Below, one piece after another: positions 22,880-35,320 of a stretch of DNA of 64,000 bases. The stretch is from the NCBI GenBank assembly GCA_000711775.1, contig ARYC01019311.1:1-64000 (forward strand), given 5' to 3'. Every line of letters starts with the position of its first letter. Within the stretch, counting starts at the first letter, position 1. The position numbers and the translations under genes are program-made. The notes under the pieces were generated by a model. It worked only from the letters and a program-made list of their open reading frames with translations, did no database searches and was not told the origin of the DNA. Source of the DNA: Oxytricha trifallax. Lineage: Eukaryota > Ciliophora > Spirotrichea > Sporadotrichida > Oxytrichidae.

Positions 22880-23155
22880 ATGCAAGCAGCAATTAAAACA
22901 GTGTACTCCTAAACATCTAGAAGGACAGGGAATATCTTTGTATCTTCCTACAATCCACTTCACCAAGTTCTATTCCAAAACACTTATCAACTCTAGCAAT
23001 AAAAGTCAAGTGGACTCTATAAATTTAATAATAGAAGGTTTTCTAATATTGAGGGTGAAATTCAAGAATAAGCTTAAAAACCAGTATAGAAAAATAGTGG
23101 AGAAGAGGTTTAGGAAGAGAGAAAGTAAAGAAAATACTCTATAATAAGTGGGGTT
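22880..23155 (+). CDS. 5' segment of a possible mitochondrial protein
   Basis: ATG at 22,880 (MQAAIKTVYSQTSRRTGNIF). The N-terminus has basic and hydroxyl residues and no acidic residues, followed by KFNNRRFSN, compatible with a mitochondrial targeting sequence and cleavage region. It continues Gln/Glu-rich to about 23,150, then runs into AT-rich DNA with TGA at about 23,190. No continuation was recognised before the next gene at 24,203, so the rest of this gene may lie elsewhere in the germline (split or scrambled). Function unknown. Confidence 0.5.
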
Positions 23156-24202
23156 TAGGAATTAAATTATATATATAAATATTACTTTTGATACATTATT
23201 TGCATTATCTAAAGAAAGAGAATAAACTGCATTATTTGCAATTGTAATGATGAAACTATTCAGAATTTTTATATAAAATTAAAATACACAAAGATTAATT
23301 TAATAAATATAAAAACAATCCATTCTAAAATACTATAACAGGAGAGATAGCAATATCAATAGTTATTACAAGAGATAAGAATCACTTGATTCTTAACAAT
23401 TAACTCGTGAACAGTAAGTAATAAACTTGTGATTTAAAAAATGAGTAATTCTAAAATTAGTTAATGCGTTTCAATGTTTTATATAAATTTTAACAAACAA
23501 TTAAGGCAGTTCGTGATAGTTATTAAATCACCATAATTTATCTTTCCTTAAATAATATTTCCTCCATATTTTTACATTTTTTGGAAATATAAAAAAGAAA
23601 GTTCATCAACTGCTCAAATGTCAATAAATTATAACCAACATTTCCCTATTCATGAAATAGTCTTCCGATTTTTGCTTTCACTACACTGCCCATGTCTTGA
23701 GATTGATATTACTTCACTAAAATCTATTTGATTCTTTTTTTTTACTATAATTGCATCATTTTAAATTAAAATATTGTTAAAACAATTTTTAATCACCCGT
23801 AATTCAAATAGTAAAAAAATAGATAAATCTCTTTTTTAAAAATCCATTAAAAAGAAATTAGCCTTTACAAAATTTTTATAACAATAATGAAATTCAGTTC
23901 TTTTTCCGATGTTAATTCCATAAAAGAATAAAAAGTTGTTAAGCTTAAGAAAATAATAAGATTAATTTATATTTTGGGATTAAGAAGCTTTAAAATGGTA
24001 GAATTAGTTCAGGTTATTTAAATTAATTATCTTTCTCAGTATGTATGCCTATTTTTTATTTTTGATTAAATAATATACTCTTGATTTGATTTGTATTTTC
24101 GAAAGAAAAATGTATAAAATTATAACAATAGCATTGATAAATAATCTCTTTATATTATCTTGTGAATTTAAGCATTATATTTGAATTAGCGATTAAGAGA
24201 GC
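23156..24202. other. AT-rich, no convincing gene
   Basis: Some short open stretches (for example 23,330-23,450) but nothing protein-like enough to call. Probably IES or intergenic germline-limited DNA. Confidence 0.5.
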
Positions 24203-27200
24203 ATGAGTTTATCATACGAGCAAGACGCCTTCTATAAGTCCTATATGAATGTAAAATATTACAATTGGGTAAGAAATAATTATCAATCTATCAGTTAATA
24301 AGTAATTTTAAGTTTAATTTTATAACTTACCTTTTCTATTTCAATACACTAAACAACTTTTGAATTATAAATTTATCAAAGAATCTAAAAAATTTAATAT
24401 AAATATTTTTTATATTAATTTATAATCTTGAAGCTAACTTATAAAAATAGTTTTCATGACCTTTAAATATATGAAATATAATCCACTTTCAGTTATTAAT
24501 TTTTATATTTCTTAAATTTTCAATTATGATTAAAAATCAATTATACATGATTGTAGAAATTTTCGCTTTAATATTTCATTTTTTTATTTTAAAAAATATC
24601 ATACCCTTGCTTATTTCTAATTTGTTTTAAAATATTCCTAAAGTCAAAAACTGAAGGCACACAATATTTAAAATCATAATTAATTTCTTCATTATAAATC
24701 TATATTTCAAGGAGTTATTTGCTTTGAATTCATTTTTTGAGAGAATCGCGTGTTTTGAGAAAAATATGAAGGAAATGGATTTGAGAGACTTCGTATTCGG
24801 CATTAGAATCATATCTAGAGGGATGTATTAAATATAGTAATATATTTGAAAATTCTCTCTAACATTTCTTTTTATAAAGATATCTAATTTAATTCTTTTA
24901 AGCAATCAAATATTATAAGTATGGTCTTAAGAATCAATAAATTCATCATATACTTTAAGAAATGTACACAGATATGGTGGGGGCCACAGCAGTGAGAAAA
25001 AGTTCAAAAATTGTGAATATTATCAGTGAAGTATCAGATCGCATGGATAAATGTGGAGAGGATGTTGAAGAATATGTCCACATTCTATACTTTATTACAA
25101 GATTTTATAAATCATTTATTTAAATAAGTTTTTAGTTCATTCATTCATTATACATACATATATATATATATAGTAATAAATAATCAAATTAAAATAAGCT
25201 AAAGAATAAGTCTTTTTATTTTTAATAATTAAATTTCAAATTAACTATATAAAAGATTGTCAGAGTTTGAAATGCTGAACAAAATCTAAGCAGATAAAAA
25301 ATTTAAATTCGTGAGAAAAACTATAGATTTAGCTGTGGAATAAATCGAGCAAATGCACATCATGAATTTAATGAGAGTGTTTGGAGATTTAATCACGATT
25401 GACCCAGCTATATCTTTAAATAAAATATACATAAAATTGAAATTAATATTGATATCACTTGCGAACAGAATGACACAAATGATTTCAAATCCAGAATATA
25501 AACTTAATGCAGTTCAGGCTTAAAGAATACTTCATTCACTAAAACAATTATTTTGTTTTTTCAATTAACAAGAAATTAGAATTCTCTTATACAATATTAA
25601 CAAGTAATTCATTTTTTTAATGAATTTATTAAAATTTAAATTACATAGCCCGTAGTCATGCTCCCAGACTTTACTCTCAGATGTACCTAGCTATAGGTGA
25701 GAGAATACTCTAAGAAACCATAACTTTTGGGACTTAAGATGAAATTAAGTAAAAAGTTAAATTGTTTTAGTCATGCTTGGACTGTGAGAGAAAGACTTAT
25801 CTGAGGCTCTGGGAAGTTGTCAGCAAATTACAGAGGGAAATATTCTACATATTATTATTAAGGGTGTATTCTAAATTTTAATTAAAAATATTAGGCAGGG
25901 TGAATGAGATGAGTCAGTTAGATATGATTAAAGTTGTAGAGGCAGCGAAGTATATGCGACCACACGCTCAATAAATTATTCTGTAAACTTGCCAGGAATA
26001 TGTTGCTATTCAATTGAATGATCCTCGTAACAATAGAACAAATCTCATGTATTTCAATATATAATATAATTCTATATATTTTGCTGGAATCTATATATAT
26101 ATATTAAGCATTTCTGAATTGCTAATAACTTCACCTAACTAAAAATAAAATAACAATATAATATGATAATCTAAATTTGTTTATCATATTAATATGTGTA
26201 TTTGGGTATTAGGTTTTACGGGGCAGTATTGAAATACGAAGAGATTCTAAATCCTATTAACAATCCAATTACCTAGGTGCCAACTTTTTAGAGACTGGAT
26301 ATGGGTTTACTATCTGAATATCTGGACATCATCATGAAGAACTAGAAGTTACTGACTGACTACGAGTAGACAACAGTCAGCTAGATTGACTTCACACGTA
26401 TGCTCGGGATACTTGACTTTGTCTTCTCTAATATAATATATTATAATAATTTTTAATTAAAAGAAGATAAAAAGATTAATAATTTAATTAAAATATTATA
26501 AAAATTATAAAATCAATTTAAAAAAATAATATTATTATAAAGAGGCACTCAATTCAAGTAACTTCACCCCAAATCCAGATAAAGTTATTCATTTCCTAAT
26601 CGAAGCACTATAATAAATTGATAGAAATTAATTAAATAAATCAAGATTTTATTTTTTAAATTACTGACAATTTTTATGTCTGTATTATTATTATTGTTAT
26701 TATAATTGGTCATTATGATAGACTTGCATTTGCGATGAGAATTTATGATTTACTAATATATATACTTAATAATTATTGAAAATATGATTTCTAAATTAAA
26801 ATAAATGAGCAGTGAGACATCAAGGAAGTTTGCTAAAGTTTTCGCAAACAAAATATTTGCAAATCCCAAAGATCAATACGAGAGAGATCAATTAAAAAGA
26901 ATTCAGGATGTCTGCATAAAATATATATCATTCATATACTCTATTGATATTCAATTAGACTTCTTAGTCTTATTGAAAAATTGTATTGCACATCTGTTAT
27001 TTTGTAACAGCACTCTTTTGATTTTCATTTAATTTTTTTATAAAAACCACTGTATTTCACCCACATTTCTTGTAACAATTCATACATTATTTAAAATAAT
27101 ATGCATAAAGTACATCAAGCTTGATGCTACTCGCCTAAAATTTATAGTGTAAGGACTGGAAATATTTGATGCCTTGGGTATAATTAAAAATGAAAACAGA

Positions 27201-28298
27201 AAGTAACTGTTGATAAATTTGAGAGAGGCGCTTAGAAAGCCTGAACTGAGATCAATTGATACATTAAAAACTGATAAATATCAAGCAATAATTATACAAA
27301 AGATTATTAAATGTCAGCAATAAATATTTGCAATTAACTATTGAACATATAAAAAATTATAAAGGAAAAATATTTCTGTAAAATTTATCATTAAATTAAT
27401 CACATCAAAATACTTATAAAAATTAAGAATCTGATTCTATTAGAAACACTTTTTATTTAGGTTTTTGTATAAATAGTTGCCTGGCTTAAAATATTAATTA
27501 AATGTATAATGATATTTATGATGATCATCCTAAAATATACACCCTATTTAAACAAAAAAAGATAAAATCAATAATTCTAATTTGTCTATATATTTATATA
27601 ATATTTTTGTTTAAATTGTACATGATAAAAATGTACCCAATAAACATAAAATCCAAGGCCTACGAATCAATGCTCTTAAATCTCTATCAGCGCTTTGCAG
27701 AGAAAGGGTTTAAGTAAAACATGGTATTTGAGAGCTCAATTTTTCTCTAGTTAACTTCAGAAAATGTGCCACAGGAATTGATTGATGTTTGTTAACCAAT
27801 CCTTGATAAGTTTGTCAATATAATATTTTTAATTTAATCATATTTAAGTAAAGTATTGTTCCACCTTATCCTAAGAATTATAATGGCATTTATAACTTTT
27901 ATATAACAACTAAGTAACACAATTTGATTATCAGAAATAATTATTAAAAATAAAGTAACATAATAATTACCCTAAGTTATTATTTAATACTAAAATAACT
28001 AAATAAGTTCTAAATGGGTAAAGTGGGTTCAAAAGGCTTGAATTTACTGCTTGACGAGCTGAATCAAAGATTTAGACAGCTGACTTTCACAAACCACTAT
28101 AAAGTGCTGTAAATGCTCAATAATCAAGAAGATATTGATAGAGTTCAGTCTACTGTCCTGCAGTGCTATCTAGATAATTTGGACTAAAGATTTTATTTTA
28201 TTTAAAAAAATATTATATATAATAATAGTAGAAATATTGAAATTAATGAAAAATAACATCAAAAGATGCAAATAATCTATAAATTTAGTTTGGGCTGA
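24203..28298 (+). CDS. Alpha-helical protein in about 11 segments, hypothetical
   Basis: ATG at 24,203 (MSLSYEQDAFYKSYMNVKYY). Segments follow in order on the plus strand and join through eight in-frame pointers, giving an all-helical sequence without low-complexity tracts (for example RSHAPRLYSQMYLAIGERIL, MGLLSEYLDIIMKNQKLLTD). The last segment (about 28,003-28,298) contains GLNLLLDELNQRF and the frame ends at TGA 28,296-28,298. Two further junctions, about 26,640-26,800 and 27,300-27,650, are not resolved. It looks like an alpha-solenoid, but I do not recognise the family. Confidence 0.7.
24262..24915 (+). other. IES, pointer AAATATTA
   Basis: 8-bp repeat at 24,254-24,261 and 24,908-24,915, in phase. 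A long IES of 654 bp. Confidence 0.75.
25105..25258 (+). other. IES, pointer AAGATT
   Basis: Repeat at 25,099-25,104 and 25,253-25,258, in phase (FITR to LSEF). Confidence 0.7.
25594..25645 (+). other. IES, pointer TACA
   Basis: Repeat at 25,590-25,593 and 25,642-25,645; joins ILLY to IARSH in frame. Confidence 0.65.
25867..25902 (+). other. IES, pointer AGGGTG
   Basis: Repeat at 25,861-25,866 and 25,897-25,902; a 36-bp IES in frame. Confidence 0.75.
26055..26203 (+). other. IES, pointer TGTATTT
   Basis: 7-bp repeat at 26,048-26,054 and 26,197-26,203, in phase (NLMY to LGIRF). Confidence 0.75.
26447..26540 (+). other. IES, pointer TATTATAA
   Basis: 8-bp repeat at 26,439-26,446 and 26,533-26,540, in phase; low-complexity pointer, so the exact edge is soft. 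Confidence 0.6.
26921..27109 (+). other. IES, pointer TGCATAAA
   Basis: 8-bp repeat at 26,913-26,920 and 27,102-27,109, in phase (QDVCIK to YIKLD). Confidence 0.8.
27813..28009 (+). other. IES, pointer ATAAGTT
   Basis: 7-bp repeat at 27,806-27,812 and 28,003-28,009, in phase (PILDKF to QMGKV). Confidence 0.75.
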
Positions 28299-29639
28299 TG
28301 AAGAAAATAAAAATCGGCTATATTTAATTAAAATGTTTTATCATTTAAAAGTAATTAAATACTCATTAAGTATTTAACAATTTTTTTTATAATACTATGT
28401 TTTTTACTTATAACTTAATTTTTTACCATATCTTTAATTGCGAATTTTTATTTCTATATTTTCTTCCTAAATTTAAAACTTCCATGTGTTAGAATTTAAA
28501 TATGTTTAATAAATTTAAATTACAAAATTTATTTAAAAATATTAATATTAAATTTTAATTAATTTAATGATTCGATTTAAGCAACAAGAAAAAGAATAAG
28601 ATCCCATAATAAATTTAAGAGACAACACTGATCTAATAGCAAAATATATTTATAATATTAAATTATAATTTAAAATAACATAATAGGAAGTAGACAAGTT
28701 AGTCTAGATTAATAAGAAAATGAAAAAGAATACTTCTTGGGATATTCTATTAATTTTTAATATAAATGGGATATCAAAAATTTTCAATAACAATTTATAA
28801 AATATAATATTTATTGAAAAATAATACACTTATCCAATTTTATTTTTTTATAACAAAGTAATTTATTCCTTTTCAACATTTTTATCATATTTTAAAAATG
28901 TTATAATCAAAGATTAAGTCAGTACAATGATTATTAAATAGTTAATTTTGTAAATACTATAAAACTTTATGTAGAAGTTGGAATTATTATTTTATAAGTA
29001 GAAAAAAATGCTCCAATTTATATGTAATTAGTAAAGCTTAGAATTATTAAATTAATAATTCTATGGGATAAGATCTAGGCTCATAACTTATGAGGAAAAA
29101 ATTGAAAATCTATTCTACCAATTTAATCTTTGGTTTTCATTAATGATAAAAAATCGTAAAGTTAATTAAAATTAATGATATAGATTGGAAACAAGAATTT
29201 TGATAGCTCTAGTTGAGCTTGTCTTAATTATTTAAATTAATTATCTAAAATATTCAAAATCAAATATTATGAATATACTCTTTCAATGTACAGGTTTACT
29301 TAAAATTTCAGGTGTTTAAATATATTACTTTGATCTTTTATAAATATTTAAATTACTTTTTAACTGTTTTATCTTTTTTAATTATAGATTTACTTATTAG
29401 ATGTTACATTATAAAACTAGCATGTTAATATATTAAGGATTTTACGATATGTTGAATTTATCTTATTTTTATGCGTCAAAAATCTTAAGCTTCTTCTTCT
29501 TTGATTATTAGAGAAGTCTTAATGCTGTCTTTTTAAATACCTTATGTAACTGCTCCTGGGACTGTACCAGTCCTAAGAGTCCTCTCGTTTAATTTATGGA
29601 TTATCTTTTAAGGAATGTAAATTTTATTATTTTTCATTA
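28299..29639. other. AT-rich, no clear gene
   Basis: Mostly IES-like DNA. A minus-strand stretch at about 29,470-29,620 (reading EDSQDWYSPRSSYIR) looks somewhat coding and could be an isolated segment, but no context supports it. Confidence 0.45.
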
Positions 29640-32600
29640 TCATTTGAGTAATATTGCTTTAACTTTAAGTATAGCTGTTGTTTACATCTGTTATATTGGC
29701 AGGTTTTTGACTTTACATAAAAAATGAATTGATAAATTGATTTATTTATAAATTATTGTAGAAATACATTTGAATTTGTAAAATTAATTATAATTAAATT
29801 AATAATAAATCAAAATCGTGGCAGTTAAAGTTGGCCAATTCAAACGATCTTGGGCTCATTCGATAGAGAATTCAAAATTAGCTGGACTTTATTATTGGCG
29901 GTACTATTTTATCACATCCCTGGAGCGAGATAACTCGACTTTAATTAAACTCATCTTAATTCATTAAATTATACCCTCACATTAAAGTCAAGTTATCTCG
30001 CTCCAGGGATGCGATAAAATAGTACCGCCAATAATAAAGTCCAGCTAATTTTGAATTCTCTATCGAATGAGCCCAAGATCGTTCAAATTGGCCAACTTTA
30101 ACTGCCAAGATCTTGATTTATATTTAATTTAATTATAATTAATTTTACAAATTCAAATGTATTTCTACAATAATAAACTATATCACATTAATATATTATA
30201 GGAATACATTTGATTTGGGAAAATAAATTAATAATAAATTAATAAATAATTAAAATATTGGCAGTTACTTTCTGGAAACTTAACTTTCTGGAAGCCTTGA
30301 CAATATGGTACTTGTTTGATAGAGAATTCATAATAATTAGCTGGACTTTACAATTGGCGGTATGCCTCTATCTCATTCCTGAAGAGAGTTATGTGGACTT
30401 TAATTTTGGCATTAAATTCAACAAAACAAATTACCCAAAATTAAAAATGATTTATCTCGCTCCTGAGGGTTTCCAGAAAGTTAACTGCCAATATTTTAAT
30501 TATTTATTAATTTATTTTCCCAAATCAAATGCATCCTACAATAGTCACATTAGTAGAAGTACATTAAAAATTACTTGTTTATAATTAAATTGATTTGACT
30601 CTGATTTTGGATCAGGTCAAATTCATTCATTTCTCTGATTTATTGATGCAGGATATGTGGTGTCTCAGAGTTCATTCTCTAATGACGATGTCTGTTTTGA
30701 GCTACAACCAGACCGTCAGCAATATTTGAATTTTTCTTATCAGATTGTTACTGCTAGCCTGTTGAAGACTAGACGTCGAGAAAACAAGCTGGTAGGTTCT
30801 TCTTTGGGGATTGAGGTTTCTTTGTTGAAAGTTTTCTTCGAGGTTGATAGCTCGAAGTAGCTTTTATTAAAACAAATTCTATAATGGTGAAAAGTTTAAA
30901 ACGATTTTACTGATTGAATTATAGCTTATGAGTTGTCTTAATTGTTATGAACACTTGAATTTCCACTAAATTAAGCATTGCTATGGGTAACCGAGTTAAT
31001 GATCATCTATGCGTCATAATTATTAACAACTGCTAGCCCTTTAGAGTTAAATATTGTATCTGGCCTCATCTAATCATTCTACCTACTCTATGGAAACAAT
31101 TGAATGTTAGTTGCAAATCTACTGATTGGTGACTCGTTTGCACTTTCAGTGGTCTCTAACTGCGCTCGCTCTGTTATTGAATCTGTTGTCATTTCATGGT
31201 ACGAGGTTGAAGGTTAATTGTGATTTGGATTGTCTTTGAAAAAAGTGAAGTAGTACTGGTCCTTGTTTTTTTCTTCTAAAATGCCTGAATTTAGATATTT
31301 TGGTACAGCAAGCGTTGATTTATTTTGGTCATGGGATAAAGGTATTTATAGCTTGTCATTTTTAATTTGTAATTATTTTTATTAAATGACTTTAAAATTT
31401 TAGGTTTTAGTATTTCTAAGAAATTTCTTTAAAATCAAATCATTTTAGTACAAAGGAAGTGGTTAAGTATTTTACTAGACGATTTCAAGATTTTGAGTTA
31501 TATTCTATGATGGCTTTAAACTGCTTACTCTCTTTTTTCGTTCTTGAGAAACATTAGTGCTGTTTGTCAGAGATGAGTTTTAGAAGATAAAAATATTGCA
31601 AATGTTGTTTATATTTTTAATTATCTTTGGCCTCGCTTTTCTGTTCTCTACTCTGAATGATGCATTAGGATCACTTTAATATTTAATTAAAAAAGTGAGT
31701 GGAAACTTCAATAAAGCAATTTTTTTAAAAACTATTTTTTAAAAAACAAATCAATTGATAATAACTCTTATATACCATTTTTCTTGTAAATAATTACAAA
31801 TTAGATTTAGAGTTTTAAGTAATCAAAATTTGCTATAGTTCAATATTTTTATGACAACTAAATTCATAAATTTTATTTCAAAAAGAATTTGATAATATAT
31901 AAATGCTGCTAAATAATTTTTGATTATATGCATATATTATTAATTATGCATATAAAACTTTCTTATATATATAAGTTAAAATTATAATCTTAATTTTAAA
32001 ATTTAAATTTATAGATTGCCTAATTTTAAAATTAACTTTAGCAATTTTAATAAAAAATATTAAATCATTAAAGATAGAATCTTCAGTCCTTTTATCTGCA
32101 GTTCGATAAATATGCCCTTTAGAAGCATTTCTATAAAAATGATACAGTCTATGTCATAATTAATTTTCAAATAATGTATAGCATTTAAGAGGTCTTTATG
32201 TGGAAGATTTCTTTCTTCTAGAGTGTCTACTCCATCAATAAGTTCTTTAATATTATTTTTGGATGGACTCCTGAACCCTGCATTATTAATAGATTCATAC
32301 CCCTTAATCCCTGCATTATTTAAATTTACCTTATTAGCTATGTTATTATTCAGTATCCCACTTGTGATTAATCTGCCAGCATTATAAGTTTTTTACTGTG
32401 TCATGGGATGTGGTGCAATCCCTCTTATATTTGAATTGATAATTACAGACGCAGAGCCGTCATTGAAAGATTTATTTCTTAATTAGCGAGATACTTTTGC
32501 AGAGTGGATTGGCTCTAATTTTATATTTTTATTCAGAACAGCCTCAACTGCTTCTAAGTTTTAAGATCCGAGATTTTAATCGGATATTTACACGAAGTTT

Positions 32601-34022
32601 CTTGACTAGTTATTTGATTGTTTCGTTGATAGAGATCTAATTAAGTAAATTTAATAAATCATACAGAAAATATCAATGAATTTTATATGATAAGATTAAT
32701 TTTATCAATAATTTTTATTTTAAATTTAGATCTTTATTAAGATTTCTGAAACTCAAAAGCTAGTCCTTGATTTCTACTGTTAGGCGATATTTTATCAGTT
32801 AATTTTTATGAAAAGTGATTAGCATTTATGTTATTTAATTGCTATCTAGAAATTATTCCGCTGGCAGTGTCGTATCCTTAGTGATGCTTTTCTATATTAT
32901 TTTATTTTTTATGAAATTTTATCTGATTGGGAGACAATATATAAGCTGAGGAACCCTGAGGTTGATTGCTTTAGTGTAGTTGAGTAAGTTTTGGGTCATT
33001 TGTCTCAAAAAATAAAGTATAAAACGTCAAAGTAAAAAAATTAATATTCATTTAATACTTTAATTTATAATTATTTTGTAAAATGCTTTAGCATTGGAAT
33101 TAGTTGCAGTGTTTTAAAGTGAATTATTAAGAGATATTTATTAACTAATTGGGATGGAAGGTGTGCGTATCTCATCATAATTATTTTACATCCCTGTATT
33201 ATATGACATTTACAAACAAAATAAATTTAAATGTAGCAATAATAACATTTCAAAATATTTATTTTTATTTGTTAAGGAGATATTACGAATTAATACTTAG
33301 GTCCAGAATTTATGTTGTCTTGTTCCGTTAGATAAACCAAAACATTAAAATCTTAAATATATTGATTTAATTCATTACCAATATTAATTACTTTTATTAT
33401 GTGAGATTGAAGTTTATGGATTCATATTGGAATTTTGAGTATTGCTATTCCTGAAGGCTCTCGTGTTATGAGTAATTTATTTGAGTACAAGATTTTCAGA
33501 TTAATTGAGTTTATCAATGACCTCCTGATTAAACTACTAATATTATAGATTGATTGAGCGCATCTACGGGAAGGGCGAGTTAGTTCTGGGTCTTTTATAC
33601 GTCCCATGACTTTATATGGGCATGGGCATGTTAAATTCATCTTATTATTGAATAAAAGACATTCCTCCAGAGCTAATTCCACTTTAATTCAATTGTGTAG
33701 TCATACCATTAACTCCTGAAATGTTACTACGTTAATTAAGATTTATTGTTTCGCTTGTATTTATACCGTTCTTTTTACTTTCTTTGTATTTGTTATTGCT
33801 AAAAACAGAACATACTGACTAAAAGTATTCTGTGGCTTAATAATTAATGGTATCAATAAAGAAAGATCTGTTCTTAAATTTTTCAGGTTCAAAATCGCTG
33901 AAGTTTCTTGCATGCACACCGCTTGTCCCTCCTCTCAGCTAGTAAAGACTGCTCATAGCCGCTTCCGTGTTTGCTGTAGGGTAAATTCTTGTATTAGAAG
34001 TGTTTCTAGTACCATCCGCCAT
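29640..34022 (-). CDS. Asn/Gln/Ser-rich protein, hypothetical
   Basis: ATG at 34,022 (MADGTRNTSNTRIYPTANTE). The first segment runs to about 33,370; further segments lie at about 33,030-32,728, 32,638-32,056 and 31,683-30,587, with a last one below 29,743. All are rich in Asn, Gln and Ser, with NAGFRSPSKNNIKELIDGVD as one of the few ordered parts. The 3' end is unclear: one frame stops at TGA 30,672-30,674, another continues across the 853-bp IES to TGA 29,640-29,642. The first IES (about 33,030-33,370) has no resolved pointer. Function unknown. Confidence 0.65.
29753..30172. mobile_element. Foldback element, copy 1
   Basis: Perfectly matched ends ATTGTAGAAATACATTTGAA with arms of about 190 bp containing GGCAGTTAAAGTTGGCCAAT and CTCCAGGGATG. 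About 95 percent identical by eye to the copy at 41,251-41,666. No ORF of note. Confidence 0.85.
30195..30545. mobile_element. Foldback element, diverged copy 2
   Basis: Same family as 29,753-30,172 (shared AGCTGGACTTTA, TTGGCGGTA and end GAATACATTTGA) but clearly diverged; the arms are less perfect. Adjacent to copy 1. Confidence 0.75.
31684..32061 (-). other. IES, pointer AATATT
   Basis: Repeat at 31,678-31,683 and 32,056-32,061, in phase; 378 bp. Confidence 0.65.
32639..32733 (-). other. IES, pointer AGATCT
   Basis: Repeat at 32,633-32,638 and 32,728-32,733, in phase (KSQQRS to LSTKQS). Confidence 0.75.
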
Positions 34023-35320
34023 TATATTCCACAAATTAAATAAATATAATTTAATTAGGAATCATTACCGCATATCTTATTGAATTAATCTGTTTGAGAT
34101 TATTTTTGGAATAATTTGGGTTGATTTTTTAATAATGTTAATGCTTTTTTAAGATTGAGGAGAATTTGCTCGATATTAATATTCCTTTTAACTTAGATAT
34201 ATCATAAATAATAATTAAATGAATTTAATAAAAAAATTATCATTAAACTTTTAAAACCTATGTTTAAATTTGTTCTTGACTAGAAATCTATAAACTTCTT
34301 AAGTATTAAAAATTTGAATATTTTTTGGATAAAAAACTTTAATAAAAGCTAAATTCTTTTTCTACCAATATTAAGTATACTTTTAAATATGAATAGAATT
34401 CATTTATCTTGCTTTACTTTTATACAATTTACTTATTATCAAATAATTAAAGATCATATTTGTTAATTTACCTTTTATTATTCTTTTTGAAGTAATATCT
34501 TACAATAATCCCAAATATATGTAAGGATGTCATCGTAAATTAGATTTAATTCAAGCTCCTCTCAATCTATCTATATATTTCTATTTTTAATTTTTTTACC
34601 TTGCTTTTTTATTTAATTTTTAAATGATGTGTTAATCATTATGAAGTAAACATACAATAAAATTCATCGTAAATCTAAATTAAATTTTATTATAAAATCA
34701 AATACATATAAAGTTCCCAAAAACCTAATTAAATATTTCCATTAAGTGCTTTTCTAAGAACAAAATATGAAAACCGATTAAGAAATAGAGTTAAGCAAAT
34801 AATTTAAACTATAGTCATAATTGGCATAAAGTGAGAAAGTTATCATTAGTTTGAACTATGACAAAGATTAATAAATATCTGATAATTAATTGTCAAGTTT
34901 ATATGAAACTAGAGTTATAATAAATTTAATATAAAATTATTCTTATAATAAATTTAAAAATAAATATTCCCATCAAACTAGTTAAAGTAATGATAAAAAC
35001 AATGATGTTGAACAAAATCAGAACAAATAAAATTTTAATGAAAGCCATTTTTAAGAATAATACAGAAATCAATAATATAATCCAATAGATCACTATTAAA
35101 TCAAAATAAAGGAACTTAATTAAGATATTTAGATCAAATAAGAATAGAACATCATAGAATCTTTTGTTGAATATAATATATAAACCTCTATAATTATTAT
35201 GAGATAATTCTATTATAAAATTAAGCAAAATTAAATTGAAAATACAAAGAAATTAAATTTAATTAAAAGCAATCAATTTCCCAAAATAAGATATATGATA
35301 ATTTTGTTTTTAGGTAATAA
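34023..35320. other. AT-rich, no convincing gene
   Basis: A hydrophobic minus-strand frame at 34,926-35,228 is probably a by-product of T/A-rich composition. Otherwise empty. Confidence 0.5.

Larger units (their letters stand above)
29744..30596 (-). other. IES containing two foldback elements, pointer AAATTGATTT
   Basis: Exact 10-bp repeat at 29,734-29,743 and 30,587-30,596 encloses two related palindromic elements (29,753-30,172 and 30,195-30,545). Confidence 0.75.

Noticed and set aside
24203-28298. Identification of the helical protein as Vps35 or an importin
   Set aside because: Helical and long but lacks any motif of those families that I can recognise.
30846-30910. Small IES with pointer GTTTTAA in the Asn/Gln-rich gene
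   Set aside because: Would change frame, and three frames are open nearby; the evidence does not choose between them.
34926-35228. 100-residue hydrophobic minus-strand frame as a membrane protein
   Set aside because: Almost only Phe, Leu, Ile and Lys as expected from AT-rich composition; no neighbouring coding or pointer support.
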